Positions 6,040 through 14,675 of a stretch of 33,365 nucleotides of DNA are shown here, piece after piece. The number at the start of each line of letters is the position of its first letter. Position 1 is the stretch's first letter. The stretch lies in NCBI GenBank assembly GCA_002352545.1, contig DEIO01000030.1:1-33365 (forward strand), in the 5' to 3' direction. The notes beneath the pieces were generated by a model. That model saw only the letters and a list, made by a program, of their open reading frames with translations, searched no databases and had not been told where the DNA came from. The stretch comes from Patescibacteria group bacterium UBA2772. GTDB taxonomy: Bacteria; Patescibacteriota; Minisyncoccia; Moranbacterales; DUUL01. A program made the position numbers and the translations under genes.

Positions 6040-7414
6040 CCTTTTTCAAAACTAATTCCTGATTATATTCACCATTAGCAGATTTAACATGAACTTTCAC
6101 TGGAACATTTCCAACTCCTGATTGTTTTTGAATATAAAGCTTGTAGTCATCTTTATTAACCGTTTCAGGTAGTTCATATTTTATCACTGCCTTTGTTTGA
6201 CGATTAATCAAAGTATGCACTATGAAACCAAAATATGTCTTGCCAAACTCTTCTTGGATATTTGGATAGCTGACCATGTGTCTTTCAAGAAGATTTGAAC
6301 CTTTTGGAACATACATTCTTAGATATGAATGATAGTCGCTCGTTCTCCAATCACCAAATTTAGCTGTGTGAGTATACGTATATCTCAAAGTAGCAGTAGG
6401 TTTTTCCAATGTCAAATCAACATCATAATCAACATCACGTTTCATATAATAATCTGATTTCAGCGCACCCAAATTAGCATCAACCAACATCAAATAATCT
6501 CCGTCCCAAGTTGTATCCACAACACCTCCCCATTTAACTTCTCGAATCATTTGTTGAATAGATTGATCTTCAAAATTAATCATAACATTTTTATTCCTCA
6601 ATTCATTCAAAGCAAGATCAACTGTCTTTTTGAAGTTCTCTGGTTGAAGAAGTTTATCCGCAACAACAGGTGCTAATTTTTTCATAACAGATTTTCTATT
6701 CTGCGTATCCAATGTTTCATCAAAGAGGTATTTCTTTTCTACAAACTCCTCTAATTTCAAAACCGCATCTTCGCTTGTATACGTTCCATAACCACCAAGA
6801 TTGATTGGACCAGTTATTTCCAAAGCATTATTCAAGATAGAAGCATTTACAGAAATCACACCATCAAATTTACTATTACCACCAGATAGTCTATAAAAGT
6901 ATTCTGCTTTTTCAATATTGGTTGGAAAATCTGCAGAAAAATTCGAGTCTCTAAATTTCCATTTTTTTATTTGCATCATTTTAGTGAAAGGATATGGTGG
7001 TCTAACCTTTGCAGATATACGCTGATCTAACAAATTTGCATCCTCAATAAAAAGACTAGTTAATTCACCATCTTTGACTTTCACAACAGCATACTGCCCC
7101 AAAAAACCTCCACCTGGTCTAAGTTCCATGTTGTTTTGCAACATCAAAAAATATCTTCTTTCAACACCATCTTTTTCAAAAACGGCTTTTACTAATTTAT
7201 CTATTGTTTCAACTTCCTTTTTTGTATCTTGTTCAATTGGCAAAAACTGTATTATTTTTTCAAAAGTAGAAATTGTATTAACAATAACCGAAGTCTTATT
7301 GACATCTCCATTTTTCCATCTATAAGCAAATACACCCACACTAATCAACAATACTACAATCACTAACAAGAAAACTTTCTTTGTTTTTCTAAACCCCTTT
7401 TTTTGTTTACGCAT
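6014..7414 (-). CDS. DUF4012 exported protein
   Basis: 466 aa, starting with a basic stretch and one transmembrane anchor (about residues 12-30). The rest is extracytoplasmic and carries the DUF4012 signature: QNNMELRPGGGFLGQYAVV (around residue 91), then KFRDSNFSADFPT, GPINLGGYGTYTSEDAV, and near the C-terminus DANLGALKSDYYMKRDV. DUF4012 proteins occur in Patescibacteria and some Gram-positives, often beside envelope-polysaccharide genes; the molecular function is not established. A promoter lies immediately upstream (7458-7486). The 3' end overlaps the MGMT-like gene by 26 bp. No SD. Confidence 0.9.
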   Translation of the reverse strand: MRKQKKGFRKTKKVFLLVIVVLLISVGVFAYRWKNGDVNKTSVIVNTISTFEKIIQFLPIEQDTKKEVETIDKLVKAVFEKDGVERRYFLMLQNNMELRPGGGFLGQYAVVKVKDGELTSLFIEDANLLDQRISAKVRPPYPFTKMMQIKKWKFRDSNFSADFPTNIEKAEYFYRLSGGNSKFDGVISVNASILNNALEITGPINLGGYGTYTSEDAVLKLEEFVEKKYLFDETLDTQNRKSVMKKLAPVVADKLLQPENFKKTVDLALNELRNKNVMINFEDQSIQQMIREVKWGGVVDTTWDGDYLMLVDANLGALKSDYYMKRDVDYDVDLTLEKPTATLRYTYTHTAKFGDWRTSDYHSYLRMYVPKGSNLLERHMVSYPNIQEEFGKTYFGFIVHTLINRQTKAVIKYELPETVNKDDYKLYIQKQSGVGNVPVKVHVKSANGEYNQELVLKKDVKLIFNK

Positions 7415-7457
7415 ATATTTCTAGATCCAAATTTTACATTTTAAAAGCAACACAACA

Positions 7458-7486
7458 ATTTTAGCAAAACTAGCAGAATGTTGCAA
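7458..7486 (-). promoter_or_regulatory. Promoter of the DUF4012/MGMT operon
   Basis: On the minus strand: TTGCAA (7486-7481), 17-bp spacer, TAAAAT (7463-7458) preceded by TGC (extended -10). It lies 43 bp before the ATG. Confidence 0.55.
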
Positions 7487-7509
7487 AGAATTAAATCCAT
7501 TTTATTTTC

Positions 7510-7995
7510 TTATAAATTCACTATATAAATTACACCGATTGGTGCCAACATCCACACCAGTTGAGCTTCATCTGAGCGAAAAATACTCATTGAAAAAGCA
7601 GAAAAAAATCCACCCAAAACAGCTCTTGAATACCAATCCATTACAATGCTTGTAACAAAACCAACAATAGTAATAGATACCAAGGAAATCTTGATCCATT
7701 CCGATATCATATTACTCCCACTAGCAACCTCACCAAAAAACTTTTTAAAGACAAAAAATAAAAGTAATAATAGAATAATCAGCACCCCAAAACGCATTGT
7801 TGAACCACTGAACCAATCAAAAAAAATCTTTGTCTCGATAGCATAAGCACAATAAACAGAAGCAATTAAAGACCCTAAATTCTGCTTCTTAAACAAAATA
7901 ACTAAAAACAAACTGGCAACTATCAATGCAATCAGCACCCAAACGTCTCCAACATATTGCTTTGGGACACCTATATCTAAAAAGAAATCAAACAT
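7510..7995 (-). CDS. Polytopic membrane protein of unknown function
   Basis: 161 aa with about five hydrophobic segments (approximate residues 18-35, 42-56, 67-86, 100-122 and 140-158) joined by short loops. No catalytic motif. The arrangement recalls small CvpA-like membrane proteins, but I see no decisive signature. It starts 13 bp after the stop of the pseudo-phosphoesterase gene on the same strand, so the two form an operon and may act together at the membrane. The spacer is an A/T repeat and there is no SD. Confidence 0.75.
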   Translation of the reverse strand: MFDFFLDIGVPKQYVGDVWVLIALIVASLFLVILFKKQNLGSLIASVYCAYAIETKIFFDWFSGSTMRFGVLIILLLLLFFVFKKFFGEVASGSNMISEWIKISLVSITIVGFVTSIVMDWYSRAVLGGFFSAFSMSIFRSDEAQLVWMLAPIGVIYIVNL

Positions 7996-8008
7996 TCTCT
8001 ATTTTATT

Positions 8009-9064
8009 TTATTTTATTTTGAACTCATCAATGACCTCCTGCTTCTTATTATACGTAACAAGGCTCATTTCTTTTTCAGTAAATTTGAGCTTTAGAAAAA
8101 GAAGATCCGCTTCTTTATCCATCATCCCTTTTTTGAAATCTATCGAAGAAGCATAGATTACACCGTTTTTTTCTCCATAAAAAAATTCATCTTTATCTCC
8201 AGAAACAACCACCTTTACTTTATATTGTTCAAATAATTTTTGGGCTTCAACTTGATCTTTTTCTTTTGCATCAAAGAAATTATCTCCGAAATCTGGCACT
8301 GAGTCATGTGACACTACTATTGTATCTACACCATCACTTTGCTTTAATTCTTTCTCTAGCCAATTCAACTTAACGCTAGATTCATCAGAAAAAAACTCTG
8401 GCTCTAGTAACAGAATTCTCTTCCCTTGATATTTAAAAGAATGTGCAAACAATAGATCTCTTGTTTTTATTTTCTCACCAAACAAAACTTCTCCCCATCC
8501 ATTCACACAAACATCACCACAAGCAATATCACTCTCTCCAAATGAAATATTAAATTTATCACCGAAACTATTTGAAAGAGTTTTTTTGATATTTAAAATT
8601 CTGTCCACAGCATTGTCTTCATGTTTTTCAAATTTTATCAAATTGCCTGTAAAAATAGCAACACCAGGATTCTTGTTTGCAACTTCAATTAAGGTTGATT
8701 CAATTTCTTTGGATTGATCGTCTGAAGATTCCAATTCTCCTCCAATAAAAGTAATTGAATTTGTTTCATCATTTTCAACATCTTTCAAAGACTCTTTTCC
8801 TTCTTTTTTCTTTTCAACTGATTCAATTGGTTCTTCCACTTCTACATCTTGCTCTGTTATATCAACTCCATTAATCATTCCTAACTTGATATTTCCTGAT
8901 AGAGCTTTTTTGTATTCAAGAACATTTCTATTACTAATAGCTAATTTGGTTTCACTTAATTTATTATTGTCATTACTTGAAAGACAAAAAACTCCACTTG
9001 CAAAACAAATTGATATCACAATGACTCCAAAAAATATTTTATTCAGTTTTTTTATTAAATCCAT
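8009..9064 (-). CDS. Exported calcineurin-fold phosphoesterase homologue lacking metal ligands
   Basis: 351 aa: an N-terminal signal/anchor (residues 8-28), an acidic low-complexity linker (about 65-100), then a calcineurin-like phosphoesterase fold. The order of family blocks is recognisable, but the metal ligands are replaced. The DxH block reads GGE (about 107-109). GD of TGD is GN (TGNLIKF, about 138). GNHD reads GESD (about 176). The GHxH block reads SGDKDE (about 287). Only the single histidine of VVSHDSV (about 252) remains. LNWLEKELK and the C-terminal strands are as in active relatives. I infer a non-catalytic binding or scaffold protein outside the membrane. It is the first gene of the operon with the 161-aa membrane protein and has its own promoter. 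Confidence 0.72.
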   Translation of the reverse strand: MDLIKKLNKIFFGVIVISICFASGVFCLSSNDNNKLSETKLAISNRNVLEYKKALSGNIKLGMINGVDITEQDVEVEEPIESVEKKKEGKESLKDVENDETNSITFIGGELESSDDQSKEIESTLIEVANKNPGVAIFTGNLIKFEKHEDNAVDRILNIKKTLSNSFGDKFNISFGESDIACGDVCVNGWGEVLFGEKIKTRDLLFAHSFKYQGKRILLLEPEFFSDESSVKLNWLEKELKQSDGVDTIVVSHDSVPDFGDNFFDAKEKDQVEAQKLFEQYKVKVVVSGDKDEFFYGEKNGVIYASSIDFKKGMMDKEADLLFLKLKFTEKEMSLVTYNKKQEVIDEFKIK

Positions 9065-9098
9065 TTTCTTTTATTTTTCAAAACACAAACATAGCTAT

Positions 9099-9126
9099 AT
9101 TATACAATGCAATAGCAAAATATCAA
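9099..9126 (-). promoter_or_regulatory. Promoter of the pseudo-phosphoesterase operon
   Basis: On the minus strand: TTGATA (9126-9121), 16-bp spacer, TATAAT (9104-9099). It lies 35 bp before the ATG at 9064, divergent from the lgt promoter. Confidence 0.7.
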
Positions 9127-9161
9127 AGCTATGAAAATAAGAAGTTTTTTGTTTTGGAAAA

Positions 9162-9190
9162 TTGAAAGTGTCTCTTTTTTAAGCTATACT
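9162..9190 (+). promoter_or_regulatory. Promoter of lgt-tsaD
   Basis: TTGAAA (9162-9167), 17-bp spacer, TATACT (9185-9190). The lgt ATG is 29 bp further on. Confidence 0.7.
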
Positions 9191-9219
9191 TCAAAGTGCC
9201 TAAAAAGTAATAAAATCCC

Positions 9220-10068
9220 ATGAGTTGGGAAAATATTCCTCAACAAATCAATCCTGTTATATTCCAAATTGGAAACTTCAAAATACTCTGGTATTCAATT
9301 TCTTATATACTGGCTTTCGCAACTATTTATTTACTTCTCAAAAACAAAGTAGAAAAAAACAAAGAATTTGCAATCAAACTATTTAAAGACAAAAAACCTT
9401 TCGACAAAATTGAACTTCTTTTTGTTTTTTGTTTAATAGGACTTTTTATAGGTGCAAAGCTTGGATTTATACTTTTTTATAATCTTCCAGAATTCCTAGA
9501 AAATCCCCTCAGTTCAATCACACCTTTCACAAATGGAAAATTCACAGGTTTCTCTGGTTTGTCTTTTCACGGAGCCTTGATCGGTATAGTTGCTGCTGGA
9601 TTATTATTTTGCAAAAAAGAAAAGTTATCTTTCATAAAACTGGCAAATTTTATAATTGTTACAATTCCTTTGGGATATTTCTGGGGAAGACTTGGGAATT
9701 TTGCAAATGGTGAGCTTTATGGAAGAATGACCAAAAATCCAATAGGTATGTGCTTTCCAAGAGCTGGGGACTGCATTATCGGAAACAGACATCCCTCTCA
9801 GCTATACGAAGCATTTGGAGAAGGCCTATTACTTTTTGTTTTATTAATCTACGTTAATAAAACGAAATTTGGTAAGAGAAACTTATTTTCCATTTGGTTA
9901 ATCGCTTATGGATCAATTCGATTTTTAATAGAATTTTTCAGAGAACCAGATATTCATTTAGGGACAATCTTTTTGTTTTTTTCTACAGGCCAAATATTGT
10001 GTTTTTTTATGACAATGCTAGGATTTATATTAATTGTCTATCCTAAAAAAACTAAGACTAGGTTTTAA
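9220..10068 (+). CDS. lgt: Prolipoprotein diacylglyceryl transferase
   Basis: 282 aa, close to the usual family length. Lgt transfers diacylglycerol from phosphatidylglycerol to the lipobox cysteine of prolipoproteins in the cytoplasmic membrane. Seen: several membrane segments; SGLSFHGALIG (about residues 108-118, the conserved HG loop); GRLGNFANGELYGR (about 156-169, the family signature with the essential arginine and asparagine); NRHPSQLYEAFGEG (about 188-201); and IRFLIEFFREPD near the C-terminus. The protein starts ENIPQQINPVIFQIG, as is typical. The next gene, tsaD, follows 19 bp later, so the two are probably co-transcribed from the promoter at 9162-9190. No SD. The VSGC lipoprotein at 3440-4261 is a likely substrate. 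Confidence 0.97.
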   Translation: MSWENIPQQINPVIFQIGNFKILWYSISYILAFATIYLLLKNKVEKNKEFAIKLFKDKKPFDKIELLFVFCLIGLFIGAKLGFILFYNLPEFLENPLSSITPFTNGKFTGFSGLSFHGALIGIVAAGLLFCKKEKLSFIKLANFIIVTIPLGYFWGRLGNFANGELYGRMTKNPIGMCFPRAGDCIIGNRHPSQLYEAFGEGLLLFVLLIYVNKTKFGKRNLFSIWLIAYGSIRFLIEFFREPDIHLGTIFLFFSTGQILCFFMTMLGFILIVYPKKTKTRF

Positions 10069-10087
10069 TTATTGATCAATTTTTAAT

Positions 10088-11209
10088 ATGAAAATTTTAG
10101 CGATAGAAACATCTTGTGACGATACTTCCGTTGCTATAATGGATTGCGATGAAAAAAATTGGGCAATAAAAACACTATCCAATGTTGTCTCCTCTCAAAT
10201 AGCAATACATACAAAATGGGGTGGAGTTGTTCCCAACTTAGCTGCCAGAGAACATCTAAAAAATCTAATTCCTGTTCTTAGCGAAGCCCTTGAGAAAAGC
10301 AATCAAACTATCAACGAAATAGATCTTATCGCTGTAACAGAGGGTCCTGGGCTAATCCCAGCTCTTCTTATCGGAACAAACGGAGCCAAGGCTCTTGCCT
10401 ATACTAAAAACATAGCTCTTTTAGGAGTACACCATGTAGAGGGTCATTTATATGCAAATATTATAAACAACGATATTTCTCAGATGAAATTTCCAGTATT
10501 AGCGCTTACTGTTTCTGGTGGTCATACTCAAATAATTTTAATGAAAGATCATTTGAACTATGAAATAATTGGGCAAACACAAGATGATGCTGCAGGAGAA
10601 GCTTTTGATAAAGTTGCAAAAATGCTTCAACTTGGATATCCTGGTGGACCAATTGTTTCTGAATATGCTGCTAAGTTTGATGACGCTATTAACTCATTAA
10701 AAGACTCTGAATTAAAAGAAGAATTGACTTGTATTAAGTTTCCAAGACCAATGCTAGCAAGTGGAGACTTCAACTTTTCCTTCTCAGGACTCAAAACATC
10801 TGTTCTATATTTTATCAGAAAAATAGAACAGAAAAATTTAAGCAAAGAAATATTAGAGCTATATAAGATAGCAATTTGCTATGAATTCCAAAATGCAGCC
10901 GTTGATGTTCTGGCTAAAAAAATGAGCAAGGCTACTGAGAAACTTGAGCCCAAAACAGTCATAATGGCTGGTGGTGTTTCGGCGAATTCGACATTACAAA
11001 ATTCTTTAAAAAATGAAATTAGCAAAAAATATCCATCTATCAATTTCATCAATCCAACAATTAAACTCTGTGGTGACAATGCTGCGATGATCGGTGCGGC
11101 AGCTTTTGTAAAATACCAAAAATTAAAAGAAGAGGGATCTTTAAAAACGCTCAAAGCAAACTGGAAAAAACTTGAAGCAAATTCAAATCTAAAATTAGAA
11201 AGTTACTAA
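10088..11209 (+). CDS. tsaD: tRNA N6-threonylcarbamoyladenosine transferase TsaD
   Basis: 373 aa, slightly longer than the common 335-345. TsaD transfers the threonylcarbamoyl group to A37 of ANN-decoding tRNAs, together with TsaB/TsaE. Seen: ILAIETSCDDTSVAI at the start (ASKHA-fold phosphate-binding loop), HHVEGHLYAN (about residues 114-123, the two metal-binding histidines), LTVSGGHTQI, DDAAGEAFDKVAKMLQLGYP, NFSFSGLKTSV, MAGGVSANSTLQ and CGDNAAMIGAAA with the third metal-ligand region. All key residues are present. It lies downstream of lgt and converges on the ATPase operon across a bidirectional terminator. Confidence 0.98.
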   Translation: MKILAIETSCDDTSVAIMDCDEKNWAIKTLSNVVSSQIAIHTKWGGVVPNLAAREHLKNLIPVLSEALEKSNQTINEIDLIAVTEGPGLIPALLIGTNGAKALAYTKNIALLGVHHVEGHLYANIINNDISQMKFPVLALTVSGGHTQIILMKDHLNYEIIGQTQDDAAGEAFDKVAKMLQLGYPGGPIVSEYAAKFDDAINSLKDSELKEELTCIKFPRPMLASGDFNFSFSGLKTSVLYFIRKIEQKNLSKEILELYKIAICYEFQNAAVDVLAKKMSKATEKLEPKTVIMAGGVSANSTLQNSLKNEISKKYPSINFINPTIKLCGDNAAMIGAAAFVKYQKLKEEGSLKTLKANWKKLEANSNLKLESY

Positions 11210-11222
11210 CTCAAAGATAAAT

Positions 11223-11250
11223 AAAAAAAGACTACAAGTAGTCTTTTTTT
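11223..11250. terminator. Bidirectional terminator between tsaD and the ATPase operon
   Basis: A7-GACTA / TAGTC-T7 hairpin around a CAAG loop (11223-11250). A and T runs on the two sides give a T-tail on either strand, fitting the convergent genes. Confidence 0.9.
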
Positions 11251-11265
11251 ATTTATCTCACAATA

Positions 11266-13737
11266 CTATTTAAGTCCAGCTCTTTTCTTGATCTCTGCTT
11301 CCACAATTTCTCTATCACGACCATATTTATAACGAGATAGCTCCTTTAGTGCCTCTCTCATCTCCTTACTACCTTCTGTTGGAGGATATGTTTTCATGTC
11401 AAAAGCAGGTGTTGTTTTATTGTTCATTAACAACTTTGAAAAACATTGATAATTAGCAATATTAATAAGATCACTTGCATCAAATTCAGGAGCAAATTGT
11501 TTTTCTAAAAATTCAGCATCCTCAGAACCAACCCTGAATGAACAAAGAGAACCTACATTACCAAACACTGCTTTAGAAATTTCATCTGACAATTGTCCAA
11601 TAAATTGATGTGCAATGATAAGAGCCAGTCGATATTTTCTGGCCTCAGCCAAAATTTGAGAAATTGAATCTGTTGTAAAATTTTGGAACTCATCTATATA
11701 CAAATAGAAATCTTTTCTGTCCTTTTCTTCAATATCAACCCTAGAAAGTGCGGCCATAAGCAACTTACCAACAATAATCATTCCTAATAAATGACTGTTA
11801 ATTTCTCCTATCTTACCCTTTGAAAGATTGACCAATAAAATTTTCTCTCCGTCCATAATTTCACGAAAATCAAAAGTACTCTTTTGTTGAGAAATAATTG
11901 GACGCATTATGTCATTTGAAATAAACGTTGTTAATTTCGAAGTGATATACGGTGCAATGTTCTCCAAAGAAGCATCTCCCCCAGCTTTTTCTGCTTCTTT
12001 TTCCCAAAAATCAATCACTGTTGCGTCTTTGCACTGTTTAATTTTTTGTTTTCTAAATTCAATATCTCTAAAGACTCTAGGGATCTCCATCAAAGTTGAG
12101 CCAAGATCAGGACTATCCATAACCAAAAGCATTGCATTTCTCATATATTGTTCAAACATTGGACCTCCTGTCGACTTAAGATCATATAACTTATCAAATA
12201 TAGCCAATGTTTCATTAATCACAAAAGTCTTTTGTTCTGGTCGGTTAAGGTCATATTCCATGATATTCAATGAAAATGGTCTTTCTGTGTCAGAAGGATC
12301 AAAATAAATTACATCCTCTGCTCTTTCCTTAGGAATACACTCCAAGATGCGATCGATTAAATCCCCATGTGGATCAATAACACACATACCACTCTCAAGC
12401 GTATCTTGCTTAGCCATTTCTTCTATGAATGTAGATTTACCTGTACCAGTTTGACCAACGATATAAAGATGCCTTCTTCTATCATCATCGGAAAGTCGTA
12501 ATTCTGTCTTTGAGCCTCTAAAATCACTAAAACCAACAGTCAACCCATCTTTTGGTATATCGGTTGGTGGTGGTGATGTTTTCGATTTTAACCAACTAAT
12601 TTTTGGTGTTTCAGTTGTTGAAATTGGGAAATGAAAGATACTTGCTAACTCCTCTGTGTCCATAATCATTTTATGCCGATCTGAAAAATTTCTAAAAATA
12701 TAATCGTATGCAATTTTATGTGCATTTTTAAGTTTATTCCTAATAGCAATAAACTTATTCAAATTAGTATCTTCAAATTGAACAAAAGCATTTTCAATTG
12801 AGCCTAGAATCATTTCGGCTCGCTCTTTGGTTGAAGCAGAAGCAACTAATCTCACATTAACCTCAAAGTGAGCCCTTTTGGCCTTTGCTTCCAGTCTTGT
12901 TATAACATCCTGTTCTTCAGGTGTTAATATAACAGGATTCTTGGGCCGTGCATCAATCCCTTGCTCTTGGGCAGATTTTTTCATAAGAGCTCCTGCCATC
13001 TCCGTTCCAATTCCTCTTGCAAGATTTCCTGCTCCAGAAGTTGATGCCGCACCAAGTCTTTGTCCTTGCTGCATATTTTGAGCAGTTCTAATGCCTCTTT
13101 CTTTGAATTTCTTACCAGACCTTCTTATAATAATTTGAATAGACGCACCCTCTTGCTCATCTTCAAGCTTAGATAATGCATTCGTAATATTTTGCAATGG
13201 ATCTGATTCAAGACTTTTATATGTTCTAATCGGAAAAGAATCGTCTTTCTTAAGAGTTAATCTACTTGCCACAGTCACCCCATCTGGTCTGAAAATTGTA
13301 TACTCTGGTACTTTTTCAATATGCGCTGAAGGAAAAAAACTATGAATTTGCTTCTCCACCACTTCTCTAAATCTTCTCGGCATTGAAACATAGAATTCAA
13401 TATTTTCACCATTTGAAGGAACTGCTATCTCAAAAGTAATATGTGGATCTCCAAAAACTATTCTATGAAACAAATCTTTATGTTGTGGCAAATCAGATAA
13501 GGAGGCTAACAATTGCTCCATTTTTGCAATTTCCTCCTTTTCACCAGCACTTTTAGTATCAGTAGATTGACCATCTTGTGATTTAGATTTTACAACCCTA
13601 ATAATATCAAGTGTTTGATTTAGAGACTGAGTTAAATGAGCTTTGAATATGAAATAAGTTTGCGCCAATAACCACAAACCAGAAACCAGCATGGCAAAAC
13701 CACTTAAAATAGTTAACCAAAAAAACAAACTTTCCAT
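11266..13737 (-). CDS. VirD4/TraD-like type IV secretion ATPase
   Basis: 823 aa. One N-terminal membrane segment (about residues 5-30) is followed by a polar linker, an N-terminal domain (about 70-390) and a C-terminal HerA/VirD4-type ATPase. Walker A is GQTGTGKST (about 428-436). MCVIDPHGDLIDRI follows it. Walker B is YLYIDEFQNF (about 678-687), and a sensor-like stretch LALIIAHQFIGQL lies near 708. Such ATPases pump DNA or protein through membrane channels. The family is common in Patescibacteria without a full conjugation gene set; no relaxase or VirB channel gene is seen here. It is the last gene of the four-gene operon. The translated start ATG at 13737 has an A/T leader without SD. Confidence 0.9.
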   Translation of the reverse strand: MESLFFWLTILSGFAMLVSGLWLLAQTYFIFKAHLTQSLNQTLDIIRVVKSKSQDGQSTDTKSAGEKEEIAKMEQLLASLSDLPQHKDLFHRIVFGDPHITFEIAVPSNGENIEFYVSMPRRFREVVEKQIHSFFPSAHIEKVPEYTIFRPDGVTVASRLTLKKDDSFPIRTYKSLESDPLQNITNALSKLEDEQEGASIQIIIRRSGKKFKERGIRTAQNMQQGQRLGAASTSGAGNLARGIGTEMAGALMKKSAQEQGIDARPKNPVILTPEEQDVITRLEAKAKRAHFEVNVRLVASASTKERAEMILGSIENAFVQFEDTNLNKFIAIRNKLKNAHKIAYDYIFRNFSDRHKMIMDTEELASIFHFPISTTETPKISWLKSKTSPPPTDIPKDGLTVGFSDFRGSKTELRLSDDDRRRHLYIVGQTGTGKSTFIEEMAKQDTLESGMCVIDPHGDLIDRILECIPKERAEDVIYFDPSDTERPFSLNIMEYDLNRPEQKTFVINETLAIFDKLYDLKSTGGPMFEQYMRNAMLLVMDSPDLGSTLMEIPRVFRDIEFRKQKIKQCKDATVIDFWEKEAEKAGGDASLENIAPYITSKLTTFISNDIMRPIISQQKSTFDFREIMDGEKILLVNLSKGKIGEINSHLLGMIIVGKLLMAALSRVDIEEKDRKDFYLYIDEFQNFTTDSISQILAEARKYRLALIIAHQFIGQLSDEISKAVFGNVGSLCSFRVGSEDAEFLEKQFAPEFDASDLINIANYQCFSKLLMNNKTTPAFDMKTYPPTEGSKEMREALKELSRYKYGRDREIVEAEIKKRAGLK

Positions 13738-13782
13738 TATTTTTTATTTAAAATTTATTTTTATTTTATTTTGAAACCGCCT

Positions 13783-14271
13783 CTATCTAATCTCTTCCAA
13801 CAGTCCTTTCTTTACAAGTACATCTCTGACCTGATCCTCTATTAAATTATCGTGGACTCTATCTAAGATATAATTATTATCCATATGTTTAGCTACTTTA
13901 ATCGCAAAATAAGGATCTTTTTTTGATGCCAAGTCAACAATTTTCATAATTTGATCCTCTGGGTTTTCTATTGAAGAAATGTCTTTGGCCTGAAATTTAA
14001 CATAATCCTTTTGTTTTTCTTTTTCCTCTTTCTGACTTGCAACCTCTTTTGCTGTGCTTGGCTGCGGTTTATCAGTTAATCTTTCATGTACTTTCTCAAG
14101 AGCATTCTCACTCTTTTGAACTTTTTCTTTGTTTCTTTTGATAAAATCCTCCATTCGAACCTTTTCCAAATCAGGATTATCACTGTTTTTATCAGCGCTC
14201 TTTAATTTTTCCACAAAACTCTCTGGATCGTTTTTTATTTCTGGATTTGCAATTTGCTCTTGTTGTGACAT
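13783..14271 (-). CDS. Small charged helical protein of the ATPase operon
   Basis: 162 aa, no signal or membrane segment. The N-terminal two thirds are Lys/Glu-rich and likely disordered or coiled-coil (KEKVQKSENALEKVHERL and similar). The C-terminal 45 residues form a compact helical module (KKDPYFAIKVAKHMDNNYIL, then DRVHDNLIEDQVRDVLVKKG) that looks like the conserved part. No named family recognised. It sits 45 bp upstream of the ATPase gene and 28 bp downstream of the DUF5663-like gene; the spacing implies one transcript. I infer an adaptor or regulator of the ATPase/giant protein. Confidence 0.8.
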   Translation of the reverse strand: MSQQEQIANPEIKNDPESFVEKLKSADKNSDNPDLEKVRMEDFIKRNKEKVQKSENALEKVHERLTDKPQPSTAKEVASQKEEKEKQKDYVKFQAKDISSIENPEDQIMKIVDLASKKDPYFAIKVAKHMDNNYILDRVHDNLIEDQVRDVLVKKGLLEEIR

Positions 14272-14299
14272 TTATTTTCCTTACTAAGTTATTATTCCT

Positions 14300-14647
14300 C
14301 TATTCTTCCTCCGTAGTATATTTATCTGTTGGATTATCTAAAAATTCAAGCATTTCCTTCTTATATTTACCTATCTCTCCTAAAACTAATTCCTCGACAT
14401 TTGGAAGATTTTTTTGGAGAAATTCATCAATAATACTTGGGTTTTCACTGCTGGCATTAATAATATTGGCAAATTCTTCTTTTTTATCCTCTGGTAATTC
14501 GTCTACTATTTTTAAAACTATTCTTTGCTGAATTATTTCACTCATCTGAGCAAGCATTTCTTTTTTTTGATCCTGAGGAAGCTCATTAATTCCAAGTTCC
14601 TTAACTAAATCAATTTGAGCTACTTTTATACTTTCATTTAAAGACAT
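14300..14647 (-). CDS. DUF5663-like small helical protein
   Basis: 115 aa, acidic and helical. The core ELPQDQKKEMLAQMSEIIQQ, RIVLKIVDELPEDKKEEFAN has the doubled LP-x(3)-KKE pattern followed by QRIVLKI that I associate with the DUF5663 domain of Patescibacteria; the match is from memory. The C-terminal part (PNVEELVLGEIGKYKKEMLE) is one more amphipathic helix. Function unknown. It lies 28 bp after the giant gene and 28 bp before the next gene on the same strand, and is probably a soluble partner in the same complex. Confidence 0.78.
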   Translation of the reverse strand: MSLNESIKVAQIDLVKELGINELPQDQKKEMLAQMSEIIQQRIVLKIVDELPEDKKEEFANIINASSENPSIIDEFLQKNLPNVEELVLGEIGKYKKEMLEFLDNPTDKYTTEEE

Positions 14648-14675
14648 TTGTTTATTTTTAAATATTTATTTTATT

